Translations under genes and position numbers: made by a program
Assembly: GCA_965240325.2 (NCBI GenBank)
Contig: OZ251233.1
Span: forward strand, 1,984,001-2,048,000
Direction: 5' to 3'
DNA: 64,000 nt
Origin: Rebecca billardiae RCC1528
Taxonomy: Eukaryota > Haptophyta
The notes under the pieces: model-generated
What the model was told of the DNA's origin: nothing
The model's input: only the letters and a program-made list of their open reading frames with translations
Databases searched by the model: none
Shown: positions 18,601 through 29,300 of the stretch, one piece after another
Position numbering within the stretch: position 1 is the stretch's first letter
Layout of the letters: every line of letters starts with the position of its first letter

Positions 18601-20475
18601 GTCGTGTGGTTCCTCATCCGCAACTCGATCATCAACTCGTCGCGCTCGCTCGCCGCCAAGTTCGTGCCGGTGCACACGGAGCCGGAGGAGAAGGAGCTGT
18701 ACTTTGGCGTGCTCTTCCTCCAGCTGATGAGCACGTGCGTCGCGGGCACCTCCGCGTACAAGCTCTTCGAGTGGCTCTCACACGTCGTCTCGCCGCCCGA
18801 GCGGCAGTACCTGACGGTCGACCGCATCGCGTACTCCATGCAGGAGCCGAGCCGCACGCTGCGGCGCAAGTGGTTCAAGGCGGTCGGCGTGGCGAAGGAC
18901 GAGCACGGCTGGTGGTTCTGCTCGCAGGTGCCCGAGGAGATCGAGGCGTTCCAGCGCAACGAGATCCTCGCCGCCATGTCGGCGCACACCATCCAGAAGG
19001 CCCCCGGCACCTTCTTTGAGATCATCCGCGCGCGCGCGTTCAACTCGGCGCCCGACTGGATGGTGTGGCAGCCGCTCACCGACAGCCTGTGGAACGACAT
19101 CTTCCACTCGCGCTTCGGCGCGGAGCTCGTGCGCAAGGCGACGGCGCAGGAGGTGAAGCACTTCAACGACGCGATGTCCAACCGCTCGAGCTCGCTCGTG
19201 CACGGCAACACGGCGCAGTCGCGGCTGCGCGGCGGCGCGATGCGCGCTGTCGTCAAGAACGACCCGGGCGCGTCGATCGTCGTCGCCGACCTGACCAAGC
19301 TGATGGAGGGCGCGCAGCGCAAGCCGACCGACCACGTGTACCCCACGCCCGGGATGAAGTTCTACTTCACCGCGGGCGCGGGCGGGCTCAAGGCGCGCGC
19401 CATCGAGATGTACCACCTCACCGGCAAGGTGGACATGTACTACAACGACGGCTCGGCGCAGTGGGAGTTTGCCAAGCGCGCGGGCTCGACGGCGCTCATC
19501 ACCGCGCACCAGATCGGCGTGCACCTCACGCACGGCCACTTCCTCGCCGAGTCGCAGGTGGTGCTCACGTACAAGTGGCTGCACGTCGACCACTGGCTCT
19601 TCAAGTGGATCGAGCCGCTCGCCGGAGACGTGCAGTTCATCAACGAGACGTGGGGCAAGGAGGCCATCCTGTACGGCACCATCATGGACATGGGCCCGCT
19701 CACGACGCAGGGGCTCGTGACGGTGATCGAGAACGCCAAGACGAGCGCGTTCGAGGGCGACCTCACGTGGCACCTGATGGAGCGGCTCAAGCCCGAGCAC
19801 TCGGGCGTGCCGCTCACCTGCCCGTGGAACTATCGCACGACCGCCACCATCCTCGAGGGCTTCGTGCGCAAGCTCGCCACCGCCGTCGCGGACAAGCACT
19901 ACAAGGTGGACGACATCGGGCTGCGCAACTTCATGAAGACGTGCTACTGGTGGCGGCAGAACCCGTCGTGGACGCCCACGACCAAGGAGGGCGTGATCGA
20001 GTACATGGTGCAGTTCTTCATGAACGCGTCGTACCGGCACGACTACGCGCACGACGACTATCTGTGGCACGTCGCAAAGTCGCTGCCGCCGCAGCTCATG
20101 CCCTCGCCCGACCCCGAGGTCCCCGCAAGCTACCTGTGCGCGCCGCGCCCGCGCCGCGCTCGCGCTGCGCCGTGCCGCGCCATGCCGCGCCGCGCCGCGA
20201 CCGCCGCGACCGACCGCTCACGCGCGCCTGCGCCCTCGCCGCGCCGCGCGCCCGCCGCTCGCAGCCCGAGCAAGGCGGTGTATGCGATGACGCTGCAGAT
20301 CGCGCACGCGCTGCAGGCGGGCGTGATCGAGACGCCGCTCGAGGCGTACTACTCCGTCTACCCCGAGCCGGACATGCGGCCGCACGTCGACACGTTCGTG
20401 TCCGAGGTGCAGAGCCTGCTCGTGCTCGGCGGCGTGCACGAGCACATGAACCAGTGCGGCAGCATGACGCACTGA
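15665..20475 (+). CDS. Polytopic membrane protein fused to a lipoxygenase domain
   Basis: Four exons, 15665-16470, 16567-17038, 17230-20135 and 20265-20475, give 1464 aa. All three donors are GTGCGC and all acceptors GCAG, and each join keeps frame. Residues 1-8 (MGACGSTP) look like an N-myristoylation site. Up to about residue 1020 there are roughly 20 hydrophobic segments with repeated AWWYAL motifs (for example AWWYALEAKI and AWWYALAVKI). The last 400 residues are lipoxygenase-like: SIVVADLTKLMEG, KARAIEMYHLTGKV, WEFAKRAG, then HQIGVHLTHGHFLAE with the H-x4-H iron ligands H1186 and H1191. RHDYAH follows, matching the H-x3-H/N pair at H1363 and H1367, 172 residues later as in known enzymes. 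The YPEPD and final helix region aligns too, but the protein ends ...GSMTH, about 20 residues short and without the C-terminal Ile ligand. Lipoxygenases dioxygenate polyunsaturated fatty acids; activity here is uncertain. Confidence 0.75.
17132..17206 (+). repeat. CT-rich tract inside intron 2 of the lipoxygenase-fusion gene
   Basis: About 75 nearly pure pyrimidines (ctctccctctctctccctc type) just before the intron's acceptor at 17229. They probably serve as the polypyrimidine tract; most other introns here lack such a tract. Confidence 0.8.
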
Positions 20476-20945
20476 GTGAGCGAGCGCGCGCGCGCAAACG
20501 GCGCCGCCTCGAGCGGCCCGCACGCCTCGCGCTCGCGCGGCGCGGCCGGCCGGACCGCGCGCGCACCATCATCCACTGCCGATGGTCCCAGTGTCAGACC
20601 CGCATGCGCGCTGGGCCCACTCATGTGGCGACTGGTCGGCACCTGCACCAGTCGACAGTCGCCAGGCAGGCAGCAGACCTGGCCCGCCAACGGCCAAGGC
20701 CCAGAGCCTCGGCGCTCCGGCGAGGCACGCCGCCGGTGAGCAGGGCCGCCGACCAGGGTGGCCCGACCAGGACTCTGTCCGCTGCATGGTGCAGCGGGCA
20801 TCAGCATGATCAGTCGTGACCCGCGGAGTCGCTTCGCGGCCGTCAGCTCGGCCGCGCGCCCGCCCGGGCCCGCGGGTCGGGCCGCCTGCCGTGCAGCTGG
20901 TCATGCATATATATATATATATATATATATACTGCTCATCTGCTG
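20476..20945. other. Intergenic stretch with TA run
   Basis: Downstream of the lipoxygenase-fusion gene. It holds a TA dinucleotide run at about 20906-20931 and no recognisable gene. Confidence 0.5.
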
Positions 20946-21353
20946 CTCATCTCGTCGCTCGTGCAGGCGGTGTTGGCGGATGCGGGCACGCGGCAGACGC
21001 GCGGTGCTGACGATGGCGACGATCACTACTGCGACGACGACGTGCATGCGCGCCCGCGCGGGCTCGCGTGCGCCTTCCCCTCCTGCAAGGGCGGCGAGAT
21101 GCTGGCACTTTCACACAAACTCTTGCTCATCTCGTCGCTCGTGGCCGTGCGGGCGGTGTTGGCGGATGCGGGCACGCGGCAGACGCGCGGTGCTGACGAT
21201 GGCGACGATCACTACTACGACGACGACGTGCATGCGCGCCCGCGCGGGCTCGCGTGCGCCTTCCCCTCCTGCAGGGACGGCGAGATGCTGGCACTCTCAC
21301 ACAAACTCTTGCTCATCTCGTCGCTCGGGCGGGCGGTGTTGGCGGATGCGAGC
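20946..21353. repeat. Tandem minisatellite, 180- and 186-bp units
   Basis: Units begin ctcatctcgtcgctcg at 20946, 21126 and 21312. Copy 1 is 180 bp, copy 2 is 186 bp with a 6-bp insertion, and copy 3 keeps only about 40 bp. Copies 1 and 2 are nearly identical, so the duplication is recent. Both lengths are multiples of three, which keeps a long plus-strand frame open. Confidence 0.88.
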
Positions 21354-21809
21354 GCGCCTGAGCCGGTGACACGCGTTGCTGACGACGACGCTTTCTACAT
21401 TTCCCTGCAGCAGCCCGCCGGCGGGCCGGGCTGCGACGTCGACTACACCCTCATCCGCTTCATCGACCTGAGCGCGCTAGGCGGCGCGCTCACTCTCCAA
21501 GCCCCTCTTCTGCAGCTGCGCGCCGCTAGGCCGGTGCGCGGCGACGTGTACTACGACCTCATCTTCATCCAGGCGCCCACGCGGGCGCCCGGGGGCGACA
21601 GCCGCGGCTGTCGCTTCCCGCAGCTGCACGCCGCTAGGTCGGCAGGCGGCGACATCGACTACGACCTCAGCCTCATCCAAGTGCTTCACCGGAAGGCGCT
21701 CGGCCGCGGCGGCATCTGCCGTCGCCGCCGCGTGCCCCAGGCCGAGGCGGTGCTCCATCCCGCCCCCGCTCCCGTAGGGGGGCAGGGCTGCGGGTGGCGC
21801 ACTGCCTGA
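20961..21809 (+). CDS. Repeat-spanning open frame of doubtful coding status
   Basis: A 282-codon frame covers the minisatellite and continues. Downstream the frame holds degenerate blocks such as RGDVYYDLIFIQ and GGDIDYDLSLIQ, but the opposite strand shows equally regular blocks (DEAEVVVDVAACRPSG and DEDEVVVHVAAHRPSG). So it may be repeat DNA rather than a gene. No domain is recognised. It is listed so a reader can test it. Confidence 0.2.
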   Translation: MQAVLADAGTRQTRGADDGDDHYCDDDVHARPRGLACAFPSCKGGEMLALSHKLLLISSLVAVRAVLADAGTRQTRGADDGDDHYYDDDVHARPRGLACAFPSCRDGEMLALSHKLLLISSLGRAVLADASAPEPVTRVADDDAFYISLQQPAGGPGCDVDYTLIRFIDLSALGGALTLQAPLLQLRAARPVRGDVYYDLIFIQAPTRAPGGDSRGCRFPQLHAARSAGGDIDYDLSLIQVLHRKALGRGGICRRRRVPQAEAVLHPAPAPVGGQGCGWRTA

Positions 21810-22508
21810 CCTGGTCGGAAGGCGCGGACGCATTCTATATGTGTCTGCTGCACTCTGAGCCTGACGCTTGCCCGTTGCATACCACGTCGTTAATAAATAT
21901 ACTGCTGCTATATATAGTCTTACTCAGAAATTAACGCGACTACTGAAATCAGAAATATACTATACGTAGTATAGTTATTACGCGACACGCCGACATTCGG
22001 CCCCACCGGGCGACACGCGACTCGTCTATACTGATCTGATGATGATGATGATGAGCAGGGAGCCGCCAGCGTCGGCGCGTCCAGCAGCCTGAGGTAGCGC
22101 GGGCGAGCTGGAAATGATGTAATGACGACATGATCATGCTGCATGCTGCGGATGAGTGAGACGCGCTGTGTGCGCGTCGCCGCTAAGCCGCCGCTCCGTC
22201 TGGAGCTGGAGGCGGTGGGACCGGGCGCCTGCGCGCCCGGCTCGGAGGAGGATGAGTACACGCTGGCACGCGCACAGCTGGGATGGCTCTGCTGCGCGGT
22301 GCTCGCTGCTCGGGCGACACGATGCGAGTGTCTTGCTTGGGTCTTGGGTCTTGGACTTCGGCCGCGCGGCTAGGTCGGCGCGCGCGTCCGCCGCGCGTCT
22401 CGGCCCCCGGCGGGTGGCGGCGCAGGGCCTGCGGCGGCCTGGCGGCCGTGCGCGGCGTGCGCGCGGCCGAGGCGCGCGCGCGCGCGTGGCGGCTGGCGGC
22501 TGGCGCGC
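21810..22508. other. Intergenic stretch, partly AT-rich
   Basis: Contains the second copy of the dispersed 39-bp element (21862-21900), an AT-rich zone (about 21885-21970) and a short (gat)n run near 22036-22054. No gene is recognised. Confidence 0.5.
21862..21900 (+). repeat. Dispersed 39-bp element, copy 2
   Basis: Near-identical to 2527-2565 in the same orientation, again followed by AT-rich sequence. See the entry for copy 1. Confidence 0.8.
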
Positions 22509-25500
22509 CTAGTGCTGCTCGCCGAGCGAGAGCAACCCAGTGCCGCCGCCGCTCGCGGTCGACGCGTCGTCGGCGCCGCCGTCCGAGCGCTGGCTTCCGG
22601 CCGAGGTGCCGCCGCCCGCGCCCGCGGGCTGCGGCGGCTGTGAGCCCATGCACGAGCGCGCGACCGACTCGAAGAGCTTCTCGATCTCGGGCGCGGCGCG
22701 GATGAAGGGCTTGGACCAGAAGTGGTACCGCGGGTTCTTGATCAGCTCGATGAAGGTGATGAGCAGACCCCACGGGTGAGGCCGGTGCACGATCAGCCGC
22801 TCGACGAGCACGCGCGTGATCTGCTCCTGCAGCTGCGGGGCAGCGCGGCACGGCACACGGAGCGGAGCACGCGCACCAGGCCGGGCCGACCGGTGTGGGC
22901 GGAGGCAGCGGGCGCGCGAGGCGGGGGCATGGAGGGCGTGAGTGCACACACACACTCGCGCGCGCGCGCGCGCGCGAGAGAGGGCGAGCGTGCGAGACAC
23001 GCGGGATGAAGACTCTTCGGCTGTCGCCGCGCGCCCTCCACTCTCCCCGTCCGCCCCCGCGCGCGCACGCGACGCCCCGCGCGCCGCCGCCGCCGCCGCG
23101 CACGCACCGCCTCCTGGTTCGCCTCCTGGAACAGGAAGAGCAGCACGCACGAGAAGTAGTGCGTGTGGCTGTTCGGGTAGCGCAGCTGGTTGGCGAGCGC
23201 GTTCAGAAACGCGTACCGGCCCTCCGAGTCTAGGTCGCCCGCGAGCTGCGCGTAGATGTCCATCGGCGGCGAGTTGCCGATGGGCGAGGCGAGCTGCGGC
23301 CCCTTGGCCTGGAGCTGCGCGATGGCCTGCGCGCGCGCCGCCGCGCGGACGGCCGCGCGCGGACGGCCGTTTGGGCGCGTGAGCCGCGCCGCGCGGGGGC
23401 GGGCGCGCGCGCCGCTCGCCGCGCGCCGCGGCGGGCGCGCGCGCGCGCGCGCCCACACCTGCGCGCCGACGTGCAGCACGAGCGAGTTGAGCAGCGGGAG
23501 GTTGTACCGCAGCGCGCGCCCGCCCGCCTCCTGCGCTTGCTCGGCCGGCAGCAGCAGCCGGTGCCGCAGCTCGAGCAGCAGCGTGTACGGCGCGCGCGAC
23601 TGCAGGTAACCGTCCACGTCGGCGCGCAGCCCGCTCGCGTCGAGGGCGGCCGAGACGGCGGAGAGCGTGCGCGGCGGCTGCGTGATCTCCGGCAGGAGAT
23701 CGACCTTGAGGTTGGGCGTGAACGGGTCGGGCAGGCGCATCGTGCGAGGGAACGCTGCGCGCGCGCGCACGCGCACGCACACGCGCGGGAGAGCGAGGTG
23801 GAGGCGGAGGTGAGGGGCGGCGTGTGTGCGCGCGCACGCGAGCGCAGCCGCCGCGCGTGCTTAGCCCGCACGCCGTCCGAGCGCGCGGCCGGCGCTCGCT
23901 CTCAGTCCGCCGAGCCGCGGCGCTCGTGCGTGCGCAGTTGCGCGGGTGCGCGCGGGCGCGCGCGGAGCTGCGCACCCGAGAGGATGATGTTGCGCATCTG
24001 CACGCACGTGTGCGGGATGTGGTCGCACAGGCTGAAGTGGTAGTCGCACAGGAACTCGGGGAAGTCGTGCAACAGCACGAGCAGCACGCGCAGCAGACCG
24101 CGGTACAGCAGCCGCACCTGCGCGACGCACCGCCCGGAGCGTGCGTGCGTGAGTGAGTGGACGCGGGGCGGCGCTGCGGCGCTGCGGCGCTGCGGCGCTG
24201 CGGCGCGGCCGCACCGGCTCAGTGAGGTGCGCGTGCAGAAGGAACGGGTGGAGGAAGCGGAGCAGGTGCGCCAGCAGTCGCTGGAAGAGCACCCAGCCCT
24301 TCTGCCCCTTGGCGAGCAGCAGCTTGGGCATCAGCATGCGGTGCGAGGCGAGCTCGAGCCACGCGAACGCAAAGCCGGGCAGCCGCGCGGGCTGCAGCGC
24401 GTGCAGCGCGTTCGCGAACGCGGTGAGCACCTGGAAGTTGATGGAGTCGAGCGCGGGGTCGGCCCCGTTCAGGTCGTGTAGCCAGTTGCACAGCAGCCGA
24501 AAGTAGACGCGCTGGTTGAACGCGTGCGGCTCGTGCTCGTACGCGTGCAGCAGCACGCGCAGCACGGCGGCGAGCGCGCGGTGCAGCAGCGTGAGCCGCG
24601 TCGTCGCGGCGCCGCCCGGGCCCACGCCCTCCGAGTAGTACTTGACGAGGAGCGTGACGAGCTTTGAGAGCGCGTCCAACGGGCGCAGGTTGAGCTGCGG
24701 CCGCGAGCCGTCCGCGCCGTCCGCGCCGCCGCCGCCGGGCTCCTTCTCGTCGGCGCCGCTCGCTGTCGCCTGCACGGCCAGCTCGACGACGACGCGGAAG
24801 AAGTGGTCGCACGGCTCCGCGGCCTTGAGCCAGCCGCCCTGCGTGAGCATCGCCATGAAGGACGCGTATGCCTTGTCCGACTGCGCCGGCTGCGAGTACA
24901 CCGAGAGCCACTCGGACCAGAGGTAGCCCACGCGCTCGCGCACGTCGGCGGGCACGCGCGAGCGCGCGCCCTCCGCCTCGCCGCCGCCCTCCTCGCCGCC
25001 GCCGCCGCCGCCGCCGCCGGCCGCGCCGCCGCCGGCCGCGGCGGCGGCGGCGCCGGGCGCGGGCAGCTTGGGCGCGTGCGGCGGCGGCGGCGCCGAGCCG
25101 AGCGCGCGCACCTCCTCGATCGTCGCGCTCAGCCCCTCGAGCCCCGCGGGCGCGGGGCCGCCGAGCTGGCCCAGCCGCGCGCCCATCTTGGCGAGCGCGC
25201 CGAGCAGCTCCGCGGCCTCGTGCGTGCCGAGCGCGCGCTCGGCGAGCACACACGTGCGCACGATGTGCAGGCCGAGCGCGGCGGCGGGCTGCTGCGCGCG
25301 CCCGCCGCCCTCGATGAGCTTGGCGACGTGCGCGCACACCTCCGCCGCGGGCAGCAGCCCGGCGGAGAGCAGCGCGGGCGTCACGTCCGCGTGCAGCGTG
25401 CGCTCGTCGTCCGCGCTCAGCACGAGCTCGCCCAGCGCCTTGGGCACGCCCGCCCACGCCGAGTGCACGCGCGCGAGCGCGTGAACGTGGAGCTGCACCA

Positions 25501-26669
25501 GCAGTCGAGCGAGCGCGGGCGGCGACGCGCCCGCCGCCTCGTGCGCGCGCTTGAACAGCCGGTGCGCCAGCGCGCCGCCCGCCTCGTCGCGCGACGCGGC
25601 GTGCGTGACGAGCGGCGCCAGCGCGCGCAGCAGCTGCCCCAGCTCGTGATCGGCCGGCAGCGCCGAGAGCGAGGGAGGCTGGCCGAGGGCGCCAGAGTTG
25701 GCCGGCGCGCCCGGCCCGGCGCACAGCGCGCTCACCAGCCGCTCGAGTTGCGCGAGCAGCCCGCCGAAGCGCTCGAGCACGCGCGCGGTCGGCGCGCCAG
25801 CGCTGCCGCCGCCGCCGCCGCCGCCGCCGCCGCCCGGCTGCTGCGCGGCCGCGCCGGGCGGCGGCGGCGGCGGCGCGCCGTGCAAGCCGTGCTGCTCGGG
25901 CGAGCGCGGCGCGCCGCCGAGGCCCGCGGCGGGCTGCGTGAGCCGTGCGAACGCGTCGTACACGCGCGCCGCCGGCCGGTCGGCGGGCTGCCCCGCGCCC
26001 GCGGGCTGCGCGGGCCGCGGGCGCAGCACGTCCGGCAGCTGCGCCGGGTAGCGGCCCCCGACCTGCAGCGCGGCCGCGTCGTAGTAGGGCTGGCCCGGGC
26101 GCGTCTCGTGCGCCTTGCGCCGCGCGTCGAGCTGCGGCGCGATCGCGTCGTCCATGTCGCGCAGCGCGCGCTCCGTGGCGACGCGCTCGATCAGCGCGCA
26201 CCCGAGCTCGAGGTTGTCCGCGGCGACCGCCTGCGTCGCCTGCTCCACGAGATCGGCCGAGAGATTGGCGGCGGCGTGCTGCGGCGCCTGCAGCAGCGAG
26301 CGAAGGTGCGTGCCAATCGACACGCGGAGCGGCTCGCGGCACGTGACGAGCGCGAGGGAGGAGGCGAGCGCCTGCGCCATCTGCTGCGCCGCGCGGCGCA
26401 TCTCGCCCTCGTCCGGCTCGAGCGCGAAGTCCTTCGTCACCAGCTCGCGCGTCGTGATCGACGCGATCGTGACCGAGCGCTCCACGACAGGCGGCATGAT
26501 CTCCCGGAGCGCGCGCTCGAGCGCGGCGAGGGCGAGGCGCTTGAGGTGCGGCTGCGAGGAGAAGAGAGAGAGCGAGGGCGAGATGGAGACGAACGGGGCG
26601 AGCGCCTGCGCCAGCGCCGCCGACTCGGCAGACGCGCCGCTGCCGCCCGCACCGCCCGCGCCGCCGCCG

Positions 26670-26702
<33 letters not shown>

Positions 26703-28215
26703 CCGCCGCCCGCGCCGCCGCCCGCCGCGAGCGCGCCGAGCGCGGCGGCGAGCTGCGGCGACGCGAGCGCTGCGGCGGCGGCGGCGTGGCCGGCGGTGGG
26801 CTGCGGCGCGCTCGGCGGCGCGGGCTGCTGCTGCGGCTGCTGCGGCTGCGACAGCTGCGAGCCCGACGGCTGCCCGCCCTTGTCCGCGCACGCCGCCGCG
26901 CCGCCCGCGCCGCCGGCCGCGCCCAGCATGGCCGCCAGGTCAAAGTGGCCGCTTGGCCCGCCGCCGGGCAGCGGCGCCCCGCCGGCGGAGCCGCCCGCGG
27001 CGAGCTGCGGCGAGTGCGTGGCGGACGAGTCGACGGACGCGCCGCCCCGCCCCACGCCGTGCGCCATCAGCGCCGCCGCGTGCGCGCAGTGCGGCAGGTG
27101 CTCGTGCGAGAGACCCGCCGCACCCATCTCACGCCCGCGGTCGCCGCCTGGCACGACGTGCGCGCCTGGATGCACCGTCGTCGGCGCGCCGAATGCGCCG
27201 AGCGCGCCGAGCGCGCCGCCGGGCCGCGCGCCGGGCCCGCCGGCGGGCCCGCCGGGGGTGTGCGCGAACGGCGAGAAGCTCGGCGCCGCGTTGAGCACCG
27301 CCGCCTGCGACGAGCCCCCCCGGTTGGTGAAGTCGTAGTTGCCCGTGCGGTCGACCGCCACGCCCGCGAGCGACGCCGTCGGCCGGATGTCGGCAAGCTC
27401 GACGCCAATGGCTTTGCAGAGCACCTCGATCTCGAACTTGAGGTTGAGCTTGAGGTCGGGCACGTGGTACACCTCGACGAGCAGCGCGAGCAGCGCGGCG
27501 AGCCACGGGTTGGGCAGCCGGAACACGCTCGAGTGCCGGCTCGCGTCGAGGACCTTTGTGACAAACGGGATGACAGCGATCAGAAACCCCTTGGCGTACG
27601 CGTCCGACACGAGCCGCTTCAGGTCGAGCTGCCGCTGCAGCAGCGGCCGGTTGCGCCCGAGCGTGAGCATGCCGAGCCACGCGCCGAGGTTCTTGAGCAG
27701 CGAGCGCTCGCTCCACGACGTGCGGATCCGCGCGCTCTTGAGCAGCACCAGGATCGAGTCGAGCGTGCGGCGCAGCACCTCGCGCTCGAACTGGCGCGAG
27801 CCCATGCCGAGCAGCAGAGACAGGTAGGTCGGGTGGAAGTTGGACTCGGCGGCGACGCGCTTCACGACGAGCATGTGCGCGAACCACTCGAGCGCGGGCG
27901 TGTCGCGCCGCTCGACGAGCGCGCGCAGCGTGTTCGCCTTCACCCCCGTGTTCTCCGCGTTCAGGTTGTTCAGCTCGAACGAGCACTTGTCGCGCACCTC
28001 TTCGGAAGGCTGCGGCACCGGCGCGCGGCGCTCCGCCTCGACGAGAGGGTTGACGTCGGGGCGCGAGCCGAAGCCGTCGCCGCCGCCGAGCTCGGCGGCG
28101 GCGGCGGCGATCTCGGAGGAGGAGGGGAGCAGCGAGGTCGCCGACTTGGAGTGGCCCACGGGCGGCGGCTGCCCGTGCCCGAGCGCGCTGCCGCCGCCGC
28201 CGCCGCCGCTGAGCA

Positions 28216-28246
<31 letters not shown>

Positions 28247-28643
28247 GCCGGCGTGCGCGTGCGTCGCGACAGGCATCGAGAAGGATCGATGCGGCGAGAT
28301 GACGCTGGCGACGCCGCCGGGCGGGCTCGCGCCACTGCCGCCGCCGCCGCCACCACCACGGCCGAGCAGCCCGCCGAGCCCGGGCGCGCCGCCGCCGCCG
28401 CCGCCGGGCGCGCGCGCGCCGCCGCCGCCGCCGCCGCCGCCGCCGAGCGCGCCGCTCGCAGCGTGCGGCAGCTGGAAGGGCGGCGCCTCCGTGTTGACTC
28501 CGGGCGGCGGCGTGGGCGCGTGGCCGACGGAGCCGGGCGGCAGCTGGCGCGGCGACGAGCGCAACTCGCCGCCGCGCCCGCCCGGCGGCGTGCCCGCGAG
28601 CGGCGCCGCCGCCGGCCGCGGCGACGCGCTCGCCGAGCCGGCC

Positions 28644-28682
<39 letters not shown>

Positions 28683-29268
28683 GGCGCTGCGCCCTGCGGC
28701 GGCTGTGGCCCTCCGAGCAGGGAAGCGATGGCGGGGTCGAGCTCGGCGGGCGGCGCGCCGAGCGCGGGCGGCGGCACGGCGGGCGGCGCGCCGTCGCGCG
28801 CCGCCTCGATCATCCCGACCAGCTCGGCGTGCGCGCCGCGCAGCTGCCCCAGCGCCAGCAGCTGAGCGCAGTACTGAGGCCACTCGGGGACACGCCACCA
28901 AAACTGCGCGAGCGCGAGCACGCCAAAAGCAAACATCTTCGAGCCCGGCGGCTTGCGCAGCGCCTCGAGGACGTAGCGCAGGAACATGCCCAGCGTGATC
29001 GACGCGACCAGCTCGTGCTGGATCAGCATGCCGAACAGCAGCGCCGTCGTGCGCAGGAACCGGTCCGGGTACTTTGGGAAGAAGCGATATTCCTCGAACA
29101 GGTTGTGCACCACGCACGCGTACACACCCTGCGCGCGCCCGTCGGACGCGGAGCCCTTGAGGGCGGAGAGGTGCGCGACGAGCTGCTCGACGCGCATGTC
29201 GCCCGTGTACACGCGCTGGAAGTACCCGTTCGCCTCCGCCTCGATGTCCGCGGGGAAGCCGTCCGCCG

Positions 29269-29300
<32 letters not shown>

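Noticed and set aside
20946-21353. CRISPR-like array
   Set aside because: The units are 180-186 bp, contiguous and without distinct spacers; this is a minisatellite in a eukaryotic genome.
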